Shown: positions 35,027-43,458 of the stretch, piece by piece | Layout of the letters: every line of letters starts with the position of its first letter | Position numbering within the stretch: the stretch's first letter is position 1 | Source of the DNA: an uncultured Flavobacteriaceae bacterium | Lineage (GTDB): Bacteria > Bacteroidota > Bacteroidia > Flavobacteriales > Flavobacteriaceae | Assembly (NCBI GenBank): GCA_947494565.1 | Contig: CANLVG010000014.1 | Coordinates: 62,001 to 126,000 of the forward strand | Direction of reading: 5' to 3' | Length of the DNA stretch: 64,000 nucleotides | Notes under the pieces: generated by a model | The model's input: the letters and a program-made list of their open reading frames with translations, nothing else | What the model was told of the DNA's origin: nothing | Databases searched by the model: none | Program-made: the position numbers and the translations under genes

Positions 35027-35254
35027 ATGATTTCTTGTGATAAAGCCGCTATAATTTGCAACAAAACCCAATATGGGGAAGCTTCTTTTATGGATAAACT
35101 CAAACTGAGGTTTCATTTACTGATGTGCAAAACCTGTTCGGCTTTCACCAAAAAAAATACCGAATTCACCACACTTTGTGAAAAAGCGAACCTTCATAGT
35201 CTTTCAGAACAGGAAAAACTGAAAATGAAGGAGCAACTACAGCGTAAACCCTAA
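35027..35254 (+). CDS. Small HC2-type zinc protein, probable anti-sigma factor
   Basis: The product has 75 residues from the ATG at 35027, two bases after the sigma-factor stop. It carries the anti-sigma zinc motif H-x3-C-x2-C (FHLLMCKTC), typical of ZAS-type anti-sigma factors, and has no membrane segment. Overlap of the operon end with the sigma gene suggests that it binds and silences that factor, perhaps in response to thiol oxidation. The pairing is inferred from position and motif. The gene ends in a four-base overlap with the convergent UbiA-like gene. Confidence 0.75.
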   Translation: MISCDKAAIICNKTQYGEASFMDKLKLRFHLLMCKTCSAFTKKNTEFTTLCEKANLHSLSEQEKLKMKEQLQRKP

Positions 35255-36075
35255 TTGGTCTGAAGAAAAGCCTCTAATAGAGCCCACCATAGAATCGATA
35301 TACTCTCTATAAAAAAAGAGGCGTAGTATTTCGATTGGTTTCTTTTGGTCATATACATGACCACCCCCAAAAACAAAAAAATCAAGCCTTTCGAGGTGAG
35401 TTCCCCAATTGAAATTTCATCTTTCAAAAAGGTGGTGAAAAAAAACACCAAGGTCAATAATGCGCCCAAGATTTTTGTGTTTGTAACGCCATATCGTTGT
35501 GGTAAGGTTTTTAGATCGGGCGCATCGTAGGCCAGGTCACGTATTTCAAAAGGCACCATTAAGACGAGAATGAAAAGAAATCGCTGAAAGGTTTCTACTC
35601 CGGCATCCCAAGAGAAAAAAGTCTTACTTGAAAGTATTGGCAAGACTACCGTGGTACCCGACCAAACCAATGCCACTACAAAAATCTTAATCCCTCCCCA
35701 ACTTCTGAGGTTCTTTGACACCGGCAATATAGGCAGGGCATATACTGCCACTAGTACCAAGAGAACCGCAATTCCTAAAAATGTATCGAAGTTCAAGAAA
35801 TAGGCATGATAAAGGGCAAAAGGAACACAGAAAAAACTGAAGAGTTGAATACCCCGATGGTAACGATTCACGACCAAAATATATTTTTCAGCTTCTACGC
35901 CGTACTTTATAAAATTATAACAGGCAATAGATGAAAAAAATAGAAACCACCCAAGATGGTTTTCAAAAGAAATGTTCAATGTTAAACGGGTCACCCAAAT
36001 CAAAGAAATCACAGCAAATGCCACATGTATACTAGCGTCGAGGTAAAAATCAAAAATGCGCCGTAAAACCTTCAT
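35251..36075 (-). CDS. UbiA-like polytopic membrane protein
   Basis: The product has 274 residues from the ATG at 36075 and about eight membrane helices. The second aspartate motif of the UbiA prenyltransferase family is visible as RDLAYDAPDLKTLPQRYG. The usual first motif (N-D-x2-D-x3-D) is replaced by NFIKYGVE, without Asp. Loss of one of the two Mg-prenyl-diphosphate motifs suggests altered or lost activity. The family usually builds quinones or related prenylated lipids in the membrane. Confidence 0.75.
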   Translation of the reverse strand: MKVLRRIFDFYLDASIHVAFAVISLIWVTRLTLNISFENHLGWFLFFSSIACYNFIKYGVEAEKYILVVNRYHRGIQLFSFFCVPFALYHAYFLNFDTFLGIAVLLVLVAVYALPILPVSKNLRSWGGIKIFVVALVWSGTTVVLPILSSKTFFSWDAGVETFQRFLFILVLMVPFEIRDLAYDAPDLKTLPQRYGVTNTKILGALLTLVFFFTTFLKDEISIGELTSKGLIFLFLGVVMYMTKRNQSKYYASFFIESISILWWALLEAFLQTN

Positions 36076-36172
36076 TAAACAAAAGTAGCCAAACTGTTTA
36101 TAACCCTTGATTTTGGTTAAAAACTTTCGTGTGCCGTGTCGATAAAGCACCTTTATACAGTGAATTAATCCT

Positions 36173-36180
36173 TAATTTTG
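36173..36180 (+). promoter_or_regulatory. -7 element TAATTTTG of gcvP
   Basis: TAATTTTG is an exact TAnnTTTG match, 28 bases before the gcvP start codon. The -33 region is weak. It lies in the 132-base spacer shared with the divergent UbiA-like gene. Confidence 0.5.
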
Positions 36181-36207
36181 CAAAGCTAATTTGAATAACT
36201 TTCATGT

Positions 36208-39060
36208 ATGAAAACTGACGTGTTTGCATTGCGCCATATCGGCATTCAAAATAAAGATCTTCAGCACATGCTGCATAGTGTTGAAGTTGATAGTCTACAG
36301 CAACTTATCCAAGAGACGATTCCTGAAGAGATTCGCTTGAAAACGCCTTTACAATTGGATGCTCCTTTGAGTGAGCATGGATTTTTGACCCATATACAAG
36401 AGTTGGCCGAAAGAAACAAGGTATTCAAAAGCTACATAGGTTTGGGATATCATGAGAGCTTGACTCCTTCCGTAATCAAAAGGAACATACTAGAAAATCC
36501 GGGATGGTATACTGCATACACACCTTATCAGGCCGAAATCGCCCAAGGAAGATTGGAGGCACTTCTTAATTTTCAGACTGTGGTGACAGATCTCACGGGA
36601 ATGGAGCTGGCCAATGCATCACTTCTAGATGAAAGTACCGCGGCAGCGGAAGCTATGACCATGTTATTCGATGTCCGCAGCCGGGAGCAGAAAAAAAGTG
36701 GCACGGTCAAATTTTTTGTATCTGAGGAAGTACTACCGCAAACACTTTCTCTTTTGGAGACCCGTTCAACCCCTTTAGGCATCGAACTGGTCGTTGGTAA
36801 TCATGAAACTTTTGAATTTGGAAAAGACTTTTACGGTGCCCTTCTACAATACCCAGGAAAACACGGCATTGTACATGACTATGCTGATTTTGTCATTAAG
36901 GCTAAAAACGATGACATTAAGATTGCCGTAGCTGCCGATATTTTGAGTTTGGTCTTGTTAACGCCTCCTGGAGAATTTGGGGCGGATGTCGTCGTAGGCA
37001 CCACGCAACGTTTCGGGATTCCCTTAGGATATGGCGGGCCTCATGCTGCCTTCTTTGCCACCAAGGAGCAATTCAAACGAAGTATTCCCGGCCGAATTAT
37101 CGGGGTGACCAAAGACACCGATGAAAAGCCAGCCCTGCGTATGGCCCTTCAGACGAGAGAGCAACATATCAAACGAGACAAAGCTACTTCCAACATCTGT
37201 ACGGCACAAGTGTTATTGGCCGTAATGGCAGGAATGTATGCCGTTTATCACGGGCCTGAAGGTCTGAAGTACATTGCCCGGAACGTGCATGCACACACTA
37301 CGGCCCTTGTTGATGGGCTAGAACAAATGGGGCTCTACCAAACAAACCCTTCTTATTTCGATACGCTCGTCATCAAAGCGAATTCAAGTGTGGTCAGACC
37401 AGTGGCTGAAAAATACGAACTGAATTTTCTCTATGTAGATGATCAGACCATATCGATTGCGATTAACGAAGCGACTAGCCTTATCGATGTCAATCGAATT
37501 CTCAGCGTTTTTTCCGAAGCGTTTCAAAAAGATGCCATTCAAATAATAGATATCCCCACTACTTCTTCCATTCCCGAAAATGTGCGGAGAACGTCACCTT
37601 TCATGGAAAACAAAGTGTTCAATTCCTATCATTCCGAGACCGAGTTGATGCGCTATATCAAAAAACTAGAACGTAAAGACTTGGCTCTAAATCACTCTAT
37701 GATTTCTTTAGGCAGCTGTACGATGAAATTGAATGCCGCCTCGGAAATGCTTCCCTTGAGTTGGAGCCAATGGGGCAATATACATCCGTTCGTCCCTATA
37801 GAACAAGCAGAGGGTTATCATATGGTCTTAAAGGAATTGGAAAAAGACCTCACGGAAATCACTGGTTTTGCGGGCACATCCTTACAACCGAATTCAGGGG
37901 CACAGGGTGAATATGCCGGTTTAATGACCATTAGGGCATACCACAAATCACGTGGGGAAGCACACCGTAATATCTGTATCATTCCGGCTTCTGCGCACGG
38001 AACGAATCCGGCTTCAGCGGTTATGGCCGGCATGAAGGTAATCGTCACCAAAACCGATGAAAAGGGCAACATAGATGTTTCCGATTTGGAAGAAAAAGTA
38101 ACCTTACATTCAGAAAATTTGGCGGCTTTAATGGTCACCTATCCTTCTACCCATGGGGTTTTCGAGTCTTCTATTAAGCGGATAACCCAACTGATCCATG
38201 AACATGGAGGGCAGGTTTATATGGACGGGGCAAACATGAATGCCCAAGTCGGACTGACCCACCCAGGAATGATCGGTGCCGATGTGTGCCACCTTAATTT
38301 ACACAAAACATTTGCCATACCCCATGGGGGTGGTGGACCTGGTGTAGGACCGATCTGTGTGGCTTCACAATTGGTACCTTTTCTGCCAGGAAACCCTGTT
38401 ATACCCACGGGAGGTGAAAAAGCCATCACAGCGATTTCGGCCGCTCCATGGGGCAGTAGTTTGGCTTGTTTGATTTCTTACGGATATATCAAGATGTTGG
38501 GCGAAGAAGGTCTTCGGCATTCCACTGAAATCGCAATTCTCAATGCCAATTATATTAAGCAGCGTTTAGATGGCAAGTACGAGGTACTTTATACCGGAGA
38601 AAGTGGAAGAGCTGCACATGAAATGATCATCGACTGTAGACCGTTTAAAGCGAATGGCATTGAAGTGACCGATATCGCCAAACGTTTAATGGATTACGGA
38701 TTTCACGCACCTACGGTATCCTTTCCGGTAGCGGGTACCATGATGATCGAACCTACGGAAAGTGAGAGCCTTATGGAACTGGATAGATTTTGTGATGCGA
38801 TGCTCGCGATACGGGAAGAAATCGATGAGGCCAATGCCGATGATGGCAATAATCCTTTGAAGAATTCTCCACATACCATGGGTATGGTCACGACCGATGA
38901 TTGGAAGTTCCCTTACACTCGGCAAAAAGCTGCTTTTCCCCTACCTTATATTGCGGAGAATAAGTTTTGGCCCACGGTCAGGCGTGTAGATGATGCGTAT
39001 GGCGATCGTAATTTAATCTGTACCTGCGCCCCAATTGAGGCCTACGCTGAAGTAGAATAG
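36208..39060 (+). CDS. gcvP: Glycine dehydrogenase (aminomethyl-transferring), P protein
   Basis: The product has 950 residues, the standard length of the one-chain P protein. The N-terminal half carries FIGLGY-like YIGLGYHESLTPSVI, and the C-terminal half has the pyridoxal-phosphate lysine K700 in LHKTFAIPHGGGGPG. The protein decarboxylates glycine and passes the aminomethyl group to lipoyl-H protein in the glycine cleavage system. The other gcv genes are not in the window, as in many Bacteroidota. A terminator follows at 39082-39112. Confidence 0.96.
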   Translation: MKTDVFALRHIGIQNKDLQHMLHSVEVDSLQQLIQETIPEEIRLKTPLQLDAPLSEHGFLTHIQELAERNKVFKSYIGLGYHESLTPSVIKRNILENPGWYTAYTPYQAEIAQGRLEALLNFQTVVTDLTGMELANASLLDESTAAAEAMTMLFDVRSREQKKSGTVKFFVSEEVLPQTLSLLETRSTPLGIELVVGNHETFEFGKDFYGALLQYPGKHGIVHDYADFVIKAKNDDIKIAVAADILSLVLLTPPGEFGADVVVGTTQRFGIPLGYGGPHAAFFATKEQFKRSIPGRIIGVTKDTDEKPALRMALQTREQHIKRDKATSNICTAQVLLAVMAGMYAVYHGPEGLKYIARNVHAHTTALVDGLEQMGLYQTNPSYFDTLVIKANSSVVRPVAEKYELNFLYVDDQTISIAINEATSLIDVNRILSVFSEAFQKDAIQIIDIPTTSSIPENVRRTSPFMENKVFNSYHSETELMRYIKKLERKDLALNHSMISLGSCTMKLNAASEMLPLSWSQWGNIHPFVPIEQAEGYHMVLKELEKDLTEITGFAGTSLQPNSGAQGEYAGLMTIRAYHKSRGEAHRNICIIPASAHGTNPASAVMAGMKVIVTKTDEKGNIDVSDLEEKVTLHSENLAALMVTYPSTHGVFESSIKRITQLIHEHGGQVYMDGANMNAQVGLTHPGMIGADVCHLNLHKTFAIPHGGGGPGVGPICVASQLVPFLPGNPVIPTGGEKAITAISAAPWGSSLACLISYGYIKMLGEEGLRHSTEIAILNANYIKQRLDGKYEVLYTGESGRAAHEMIIDCRPFKANGIEVTDIAKRLMDYGFHAPTVSFPVAGTMMIEPTESESLMELDRFCDAMLAIREEIDEANADDGNNPLKNSPHTMGMVTTDDWKFPYTRQKAAFPLPYIAENKFWPTVRRVDDAYGDRNLICTCAPIEAYAEVE

Positions 39061-39081
39061 TACCGAATATACCCCAAAATC

Positions 39082-39112
39082 AAGCCCTCACGCATTTCGC
39101 GAGGGCTTTTTC
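39082..39112 (+). terminator. Terminator of gcvP
   Basis: AAGCCCTC pairs with GAGGGCTT across a loop of about 11 bases, followed by a T-rich tract (TTTTCGTTTT). Confidence 0.75.
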
Positions 39113-39221
39113 GTTTTCGCAGCCCTGCATATTCACCGGTTGAACGTCGTATTATTTGTTATGCGCGCATAACAAATAGTCAGGACTTGGCTATATTCCA
39201 TCATCCTAAACCATTAACCTC

Positions 39222-40283
39222 ATGAAGACCATCGGTATTACCGGAACAGGCAGTTACCTGCCAACACAAATCGTAAAAAATCAAGACTTTCAAACCCATG
39301 ATTTTTTGAACCCGGATGGGTCTTCTTTTAAACAGGAAAACGGCGTCATTATTCAAAAATTCAAGGCTATTACCGGAATTGGTGAACGTCGCTATGTAGT
39401 CAATCATCTCAACACCTCGGATATCGCTTTTTTAGCAGCAGAACATGCGATTGCCGATGCCGGTATGGACAAGGAAAATCTCGACTATATCATTTTCGCA
39501 CACAATTTCGGCGATGTGGCACATGGGCAAGCACAAGGCGACACCTTGCCAAGCCTTGCCACCCGGGTCAAACATCACTTGCGAATCAAAAATCCAAAGT
39601 GTGTTGCCTATGATTTACTATTCGGATGCCCGGGTTGGGTCGAAGGTGTCATTCAGGCGAATGCTTTTATAAAAAGTGGAATCGCCAAAAAGTGTTTGGT
39701 CATCGGCGCCGAAACCCTTTCAAGAATCACGGATCCGTATGACCGTGATTCCATGATCTATTCCGACGGGGCCGGAGCGGCTATTGTAGCCGAAACGGAA
39801 GGTCAGGGTCAAATTCTGGCACATGCCAGTGCCACTCATGCCAAAGACGAGGCTTACTTTCTGTTCTATGGCACGTCGAATAACAAAACGTCCACCAGGG
39901 ATACAAAATTTATTAAGATGTACGGCCGGAAAATCTATGAATTCGCCTTGACCCACGTACCGCTGGCTATGAAAGACTGTTTGGACCAAAGCGGAAGATC
40001 TATTTCGGAGGTAAGGAAAATATTCATCCATCAGGCGAATGAAAAAATGGACGAAGCTATCGTCAAACGTTTTTATGAACTATATGAAAAAGAAATTCCA
40101 GCGGAGGTAATGCCAATGAATATCGGAAAACTGGGCAATAGCTCTGTTGCTACCATTCCGACTCTGCTCGATATGGTTCGAAAGGGAAAATTGGAGAATC
40201 ATCAGATTCAAAAGGGAGATGTTGTTATCTTTGCAAGTGTTGGTGCCGGCATGAACGTAAATGCCATCACCTACGAGGTGTAA
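39222..40283 (+). CDS. 3-oxoacyl-ACP synthase III (KAS III)-like enzyme
   Basis: The product has 353 residues of the thiolase fold. The catalytic triad of this family can be read as C136 in LFGCPGWVEG, His in IFIHQANEKM and Asn in KLGNSSVATIP. The length is slightly above that of housekeeping FabH (about 320). The enzyme condenses an acyl-CoA with malonyl-ACP, but a specialised role is likely because the downstream genes encode a methyltransferase and a glycosyltransferase. Confidence 0.85.
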   Translation: MKTIGITGTGSYLPTQIVKNQDFQTHDFLNPDGSSFKQENGVIIQKFKAITGIGERRYVVNHLNTSDIAFLAAEHAIADAGMDKENLDYIIFAHNFGDVAHGQAQGDTLPSLATRVKHHLRIKNPKCVAYDLLFGCPGWVEGVIQANAFIKSGIAKKCLVIGAETLSRITDPYDRDSMIYSDGAGAAIVAETEGQGQILAHASATHAKDEAYFLFYGTSNNKTSTRDTKFIKMYGRKIYEFALTHVPLAMKDCLDQSGRSISEVRKIFIHQANEKMDEAIVKRFYELYEKEIPAEVMPMNIGKLGNSSVATIPTLLDMVRKGKLENHQIQKGDVVIFASVGAGMNVNAITYEV

Positions 40284-40362
40284 AAGTTCTGGTCGCTTTT
40301 TCAAGTAGTTTCTTGACCTTAGTGTCCAATGACTTAAGACCTCTCAACCAGAAACCTTTCCC

Positions 40363-40908
40363 ATGTACGAAAAGACTTTTCCGAACAAGCGCTTTCAACA
40401 TACCTTGTCATTTTTAGAGAAACACATCGCCAAAGACGAACCTATTTTAGATTTAGGCGTCGAGAATCCCTTTTCAACGATTATGAAAGAACACGGTTTT
40501 TCGGTTGAAAATACCGGTGGTGAAGATTTGGACCTGGACTATTCATCAGTTCAAAAATCAACGGCAGGTGTGGTTACGGCTTTTGAGATTTTTGAACATC
40601 TCATTGCCCCTTTCAATGTACTACGAGAAATAAAGGCTAAAAAATTAGTGGCTAGTATACCTATGCGCTTATGGTTCTCAACAGCCTACAAAAGCAAGAC
40701 AGATCCTTGGGACCGCCACTATCACGAGTTTGAAGATTGGCAGTTTGATTGGCTACTCGAGAAATCAGGATGGGAAATAAAAGATCGCGCCAAGTGGACG
40801 AACCCCGTGAAAAAAATAGGTATTCGGCCCTTACTCCGTAGTTTTACACCGAGATACTATATTGTGTATGCGGAAAGGCCAGCCAATTATCTCAAGGCAC
40901 ACTTATGA
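40363..40908 (+). CDS. SAM-dependent methyltransferase-like protein
   Basis: The product has 181 residues. Sequence features resemble class I methyltransferases: PILDLGVENPFS at motif I, followed by DLDLDY and VVTAFEIFEHL (motif IV-like, with the FEHL segment typical of lipid and sugar methyltransferases). The strict G-x-G-x-G of motif I is not visible, so cofactor binding is unproven. The gene lies between the KAS III-like and glycosyltransferase genes, which suggests a role in a lipid or cell-surface glycan, by inference. Confidence 0.65.
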   Translation: MYEKTFPNKRFQHTLSFLEKHIAKDEPILDLGVENPFSTIMKEHGFSVENTGGEDLDLDYSSVQKSTAGVVTAFEIFEHLIAPFNVLREIKAKKLVASIPMRLWFSTAYKSKTDPWDRHYHEFEDWQFDWLLEKSGWEIKDRAKWTNPVKKIGIRPLLRSFTPRYYIVYAERPANYLKAHL

Positions 40909-40945
40909 GACATTTGAACGAAAACTAATTGAGCAAATAGACGTC

Positions 40946-40966
40946 TGCCTACCTGTCTTGTAGGCA
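40946..40966. repeat. Short palindrome in the gap before the glycosyltransferase gene
   Basis: TGCCTAC pairs with GTAGGCA across CTGTCTT. There is no T tract. The shape resembles the small palindromic intergenic repeats common in flavobacterial genomes, but the copy number cannot be judged from one window. Confidence 0.4.
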
Positions 40967-41027
40967 AGCGCCAGAACAAACAAATCTCGAGTATCGAGTC
41001 AACTAAGCCCACTATTCATCAAAACGG

Positions 41028-41879
41028 ATGGACTACTACGTTATCATACCGGCCCACAACGAAGAAGCGCATTTGAGAGATGCACTCAATTCAATAGTTC
41101 ATCAAAGTCTACCTCCAAAAAAAGTTGTCGTGGTCAATGATAACTCGACGGACGGAACGGAACGGATAATCAATACCTTCTTAGATACTAAAATAGATAT
41201 ACAAAAACTGAACAATAGTTCAGCTGACATACATATGCCGGGCAGTAAGGTTATACAGGCATTCAACAAGGGGCTCGAGCTACTTGATGATGCCTACGAT
41301 TTTATTGTAAAATTAGATGCGGATATCATTCTGCCCGATAATTATTTTGAACGGATAGGTTATATCTTCCAAGGAAATCCGAAAGTGGGTATTGCCGGTG
41401 GTTTTGTCTATGAACAAGTCACCTATAACGAGTGGAAATTGAATCACCCCATGAACAAAAACCATGTACGAGGGGCCTTTAAGGCCTATTCAAATTCATG
41501 TTTTAAGGCCATTGGAGGACTCAGAGATGCCATGGGCTGGGATACAGTCGATGAGCTCTTGGCACAGTACCACGAATATGAAATCTTTACTGATGACAGT
41601 CTTCATGTCAAACACTTACGACCGACAGGAAAGGCGTATAACCCCAAAGCAAAACTATTACAGGGGAAAGCCATGTACGCCATGCGTTATGGGCTATTGA
41701 TCAGTTGTATCGCCTCGTTGAAAATGGCTTGGAAACAAAAAAATAGAAAGGCATTTTTTGCCAATATGTATGGTTTCTTCTTGGCTAAAAAGGAACGGGA
41801 ACCTTTCTTGGTCAACGCGAAGGAGGGTCGATTCATTCGTACACTGAGATGGCAAGGTATTCGACAGAAACTTTTGTAA
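41028..41879 (+). CDS. Family 2 glycosyltransferase
   Basis: The product has 283 residues. The GT-A fold opens with YVIIPAHNEEAHLRDALNSI, and the metal/sugar-nucleotide motif DAD occurs in VKLDADIILPDNYF. The acceptor region includes GGLRDAMGWDTVDEL, a GT2 hallmark (Gly-Gly followed by Asp residues). No membrane anchor is visible. It probably adds a sugar to a lipid or exopolysaccharide. A bidirectional terminator separates it from the ompH gene. Confidence 0.88.
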   Translation: MDYYVIIPAHNEEAHLRDALNSIVHQSLPPKKVVVVNDNSTDGTERIINTFLDTKIDIQKLNNSSADIHMPGSKVIQAFNKGLELLDDAYDFIVKLDADIILPDNYFERIGYIFQGNPKVGIAGGFVYEQVTYNEWKLNHPMNKNHVRGAFKAYSNSCFKAIGGLRDAMGWDTVDELLAQYHEYEIFTDDSLHVKHLRPTGKAYNPKAKLLQGKAMYAMRYGLLISCIASLKMAWKQKNRKAFFANMYGFFLAKKEREPFLVNAKEGRFIRTLRWQGIRQKLL

Positions 41880-41917
41880 ACAAAAAACATCCCGCTAAGC
41901 GGGATGTTTTTTGTTTT
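41878..41917. terminator. Bidirectional terminator between the GT2 and ompH genes
   Basis: ACAAAAAACATCCCGCT pairs with AGCGGGATGTTTTTTGT with a short loop, flanked by A and T tracts. It can stop transcription of the GT2 gene rightward and of the ompH cluster leftward. Confidence 0.9.
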
Positions 41918-41936
41918 CGTAATCAGTTTCTATTTT

Positions 41937-42446
41937 CTAGAAACCCAATTCTTGTTTGACCTCGGCAAGCAAATCCTTACCTCTGGCAACAATCAGACCA
42001 CCACCGGCCTGAGCGTCGATGACATAGTCAAAACCTTGGGCCGCAGCAACTTTTTCAATGGCCGCTTTCGCTTTTTCCGAAATAGGACCGAAAAGTTCTG
42101 CCTGCTTTTTTTGAATTTCTTGCTGTGCTGCTTGTTGTGCTTCGCCAATGCTCTTTTGAAAGCCTTGTAGTTCAACCGCTCTTTTATCGTTTTCTTCTTT
42201 CGACATATTCGCCGCCTCGCCCTCGTATTGACGAAATTTATTTTGAAGTTCGGTCATCGAAGCTTGAATATCTGCCTGATACGTTTCAGAGAGTTTCTTC
42301 AATTCTGATTCAGCAGCCTTCATTTCTGGCATATCGGCCAACAATTTTTGAACGTCGATGTGCGCTACTTTACTTTGCGCATTGACAAAACTGCTAGCAG
42401 CAACAAACAACACTAGGGCTACTGCGATTTTCTTTAAATGTTTCAT
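41937..42446 (-). CDS. OmpH/Skp-family periplasmic chaperone
   Basis: The product has 169 residues with a signal peptide (cleavage after VNAQ, about residue 24). It shows the OmpH/Skp pattern: VAHIDVQKLLADMPEMKAAESELKKL, then a long charged coiled-coil arm and a C-terminal FDYVIDAQAGGGLIVARGKDL. In E. coli, Skp binds unfolded outer-membrane proteins on their way to BamA. It is the last gene of the porG-uppS-bamA-ompH cluster. Confidence 0.9.
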   Translation of the reverse strand: MKHLKKIAVALVLFVAASSFVNAQSKVAHIDVQKLLADMPEMKAAESELKKLSETYQADIQASMTELQNKFRQYEGEAANMSKEENDKRAVELQGFQKSIGEAQQAAQQEIQKKQAELFGPISEKAKAAIEKVAAAQGFDYVIDAQAGGGLIVARGKDLLAEVKQELGF

Positions 42447-42498
42447 GACTTATTAAGTTTATGTATTTGAGAGTTAATTAATGGTATTCGAGTTAATT

Positions 42499-43368
42499 TT
42501 AGTTAATCGTATCTTTTTCTGTTTCCGTTATTTTTTTTCGGTCTTCCTGCTTGGCTTTCTTTCTGGCCTCACGTTCTTCCAACAACTTTTTTCTTCTTTC
42601 TTCATACGCTTTTTTGCGCTCTTCTCGTAATTTTAACTGCTCAGCCCGTTTCTCATCGGCGCTTTTGGCTCTAGCCTCATTTGCAGCTTTGGCCTTATCT
42701 TGACGTTCTTGTAGCGCCTCGCTAATAACCTCCTCCTCTTCTCCATCGCCTTCAAAATCTTTCAAACGACTTTCTTGGGCTTTTTTCTTCTTTGGCGCAC
42801 TTACCTTTCGGGTTCGCGCGATGCCCCTTAAGATGATATCACTGATATCGTGTCTTTTTTGGGAGTACAACATTACAACATCCGCAGATTTATCGAAAAT
42901 AAAATCATATTTTTTATTGGTCCCGATTTTTTGCACTTCATTGAACACCTGATCTTGTATCGGTTGTATCAACTGCCGCTTCTGAAGTACCAAATCCCCT
43001 TGCGGTCCGAAACGAGCTTGTTGGTATTCCAACATTTCCTTCTCCAGTATCTGAATCTCCTCTTCCCGTTCGGAAATCAATTCATCGGTCAAGAGCACCT
43101 TCTCCGCCATGAGGTCTTTCTTCATTTGCTCTACCTCACTTTGCTTCTGCTCGATCTCTACTTTCCATTTTTCGACCTTCGTCGCCAATTGTTCCGTTGC
43201 TCCTCGATACTCCTCTACATTTTCAAGAATGTATTCCATATCAACATAGGCAATTCGAACTCCACGCTGCGCTATGGCAGTGGTCGTGCAAAGTATAGCT
43301 CCCAGTATAAAAAGAACGTTTGAAATTGCCCACCGGGCTTTCCGATTTGATTTTAGTATTGTCTTCAT
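42499..43368 (-). CDS. OmpH/Skp-like protein with a long charged C-terminal arm
   Basis: The product has 289 residues. An N-terminal signal (ILFILGAILCTTTAIAQ) is followed by an OmpH-like core (RIAYVDMEYILENVEEYRGA to about residue 190). A Lys/Arg/Glu-rich coiled coil then fills the C-terminal 100 residues, with repeats such as RKKAYEERRKKLLEERE. This tail is much longer than in the usual 170-residue OmpH. It may extend the arms of the chaperone or bind lipids. A promoter candidate is at 43404-43411. Confidence 0.85.
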   Translation of the reverse strand: MKTILKSNRKARWAISNVLFILGAILCTTTAIAQRGVRIAYVDMEYILENVEEYRGATEQLATKVEKWKVEIEQKQSEVEQMKKDLMAEKVLLTDELISEREEEIQILEKEMLEYQQARFGPQGDLVLQKRQLIQPIQDQVFNEVQKIGTNKKYDFIFDKSADVVMLYSQKRHDISDIILRGIARTRKVSAPKKKKAQESRLKDFEGDGEEEEVISEALQERQDKAKAANEARAKSADEKRAEQLKLREERKKAYEERRKKLLEEREARKKAKQEDRKKITETEKDTIN

Positions 43369-43403
43369 TACAATTTCGTTTTATCCTATAGAAAATACCG
43401 TGC

Positions 43404-43411
43404 CAAAAATA
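43404..43411 (-). promoter_or_regulatory. Promoter candidate of the long ompH-like gene
   Basis: On the minus strand the sequence reads TATTTTTG (exact TAnnTTTG) with a TTG about 16 bases upstream. The leader to the start codon would be about 30 bases. It could provide the two ompH genes with a transcript separate from that of bamA. Confidence 0.5.
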
Positions 43412-43458
43412 CTAAAACTATTAAAATCAATGCTTTAGATTTCTACACAGCTGCTAAA

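Noticed and set aside
42850-43323. 157-codon frame antisense to the ompH-like gene
   Set aside because: It mirrors a charged coiled-coil coding sequence, has no family features, and is fully overlapped by a clear gene.
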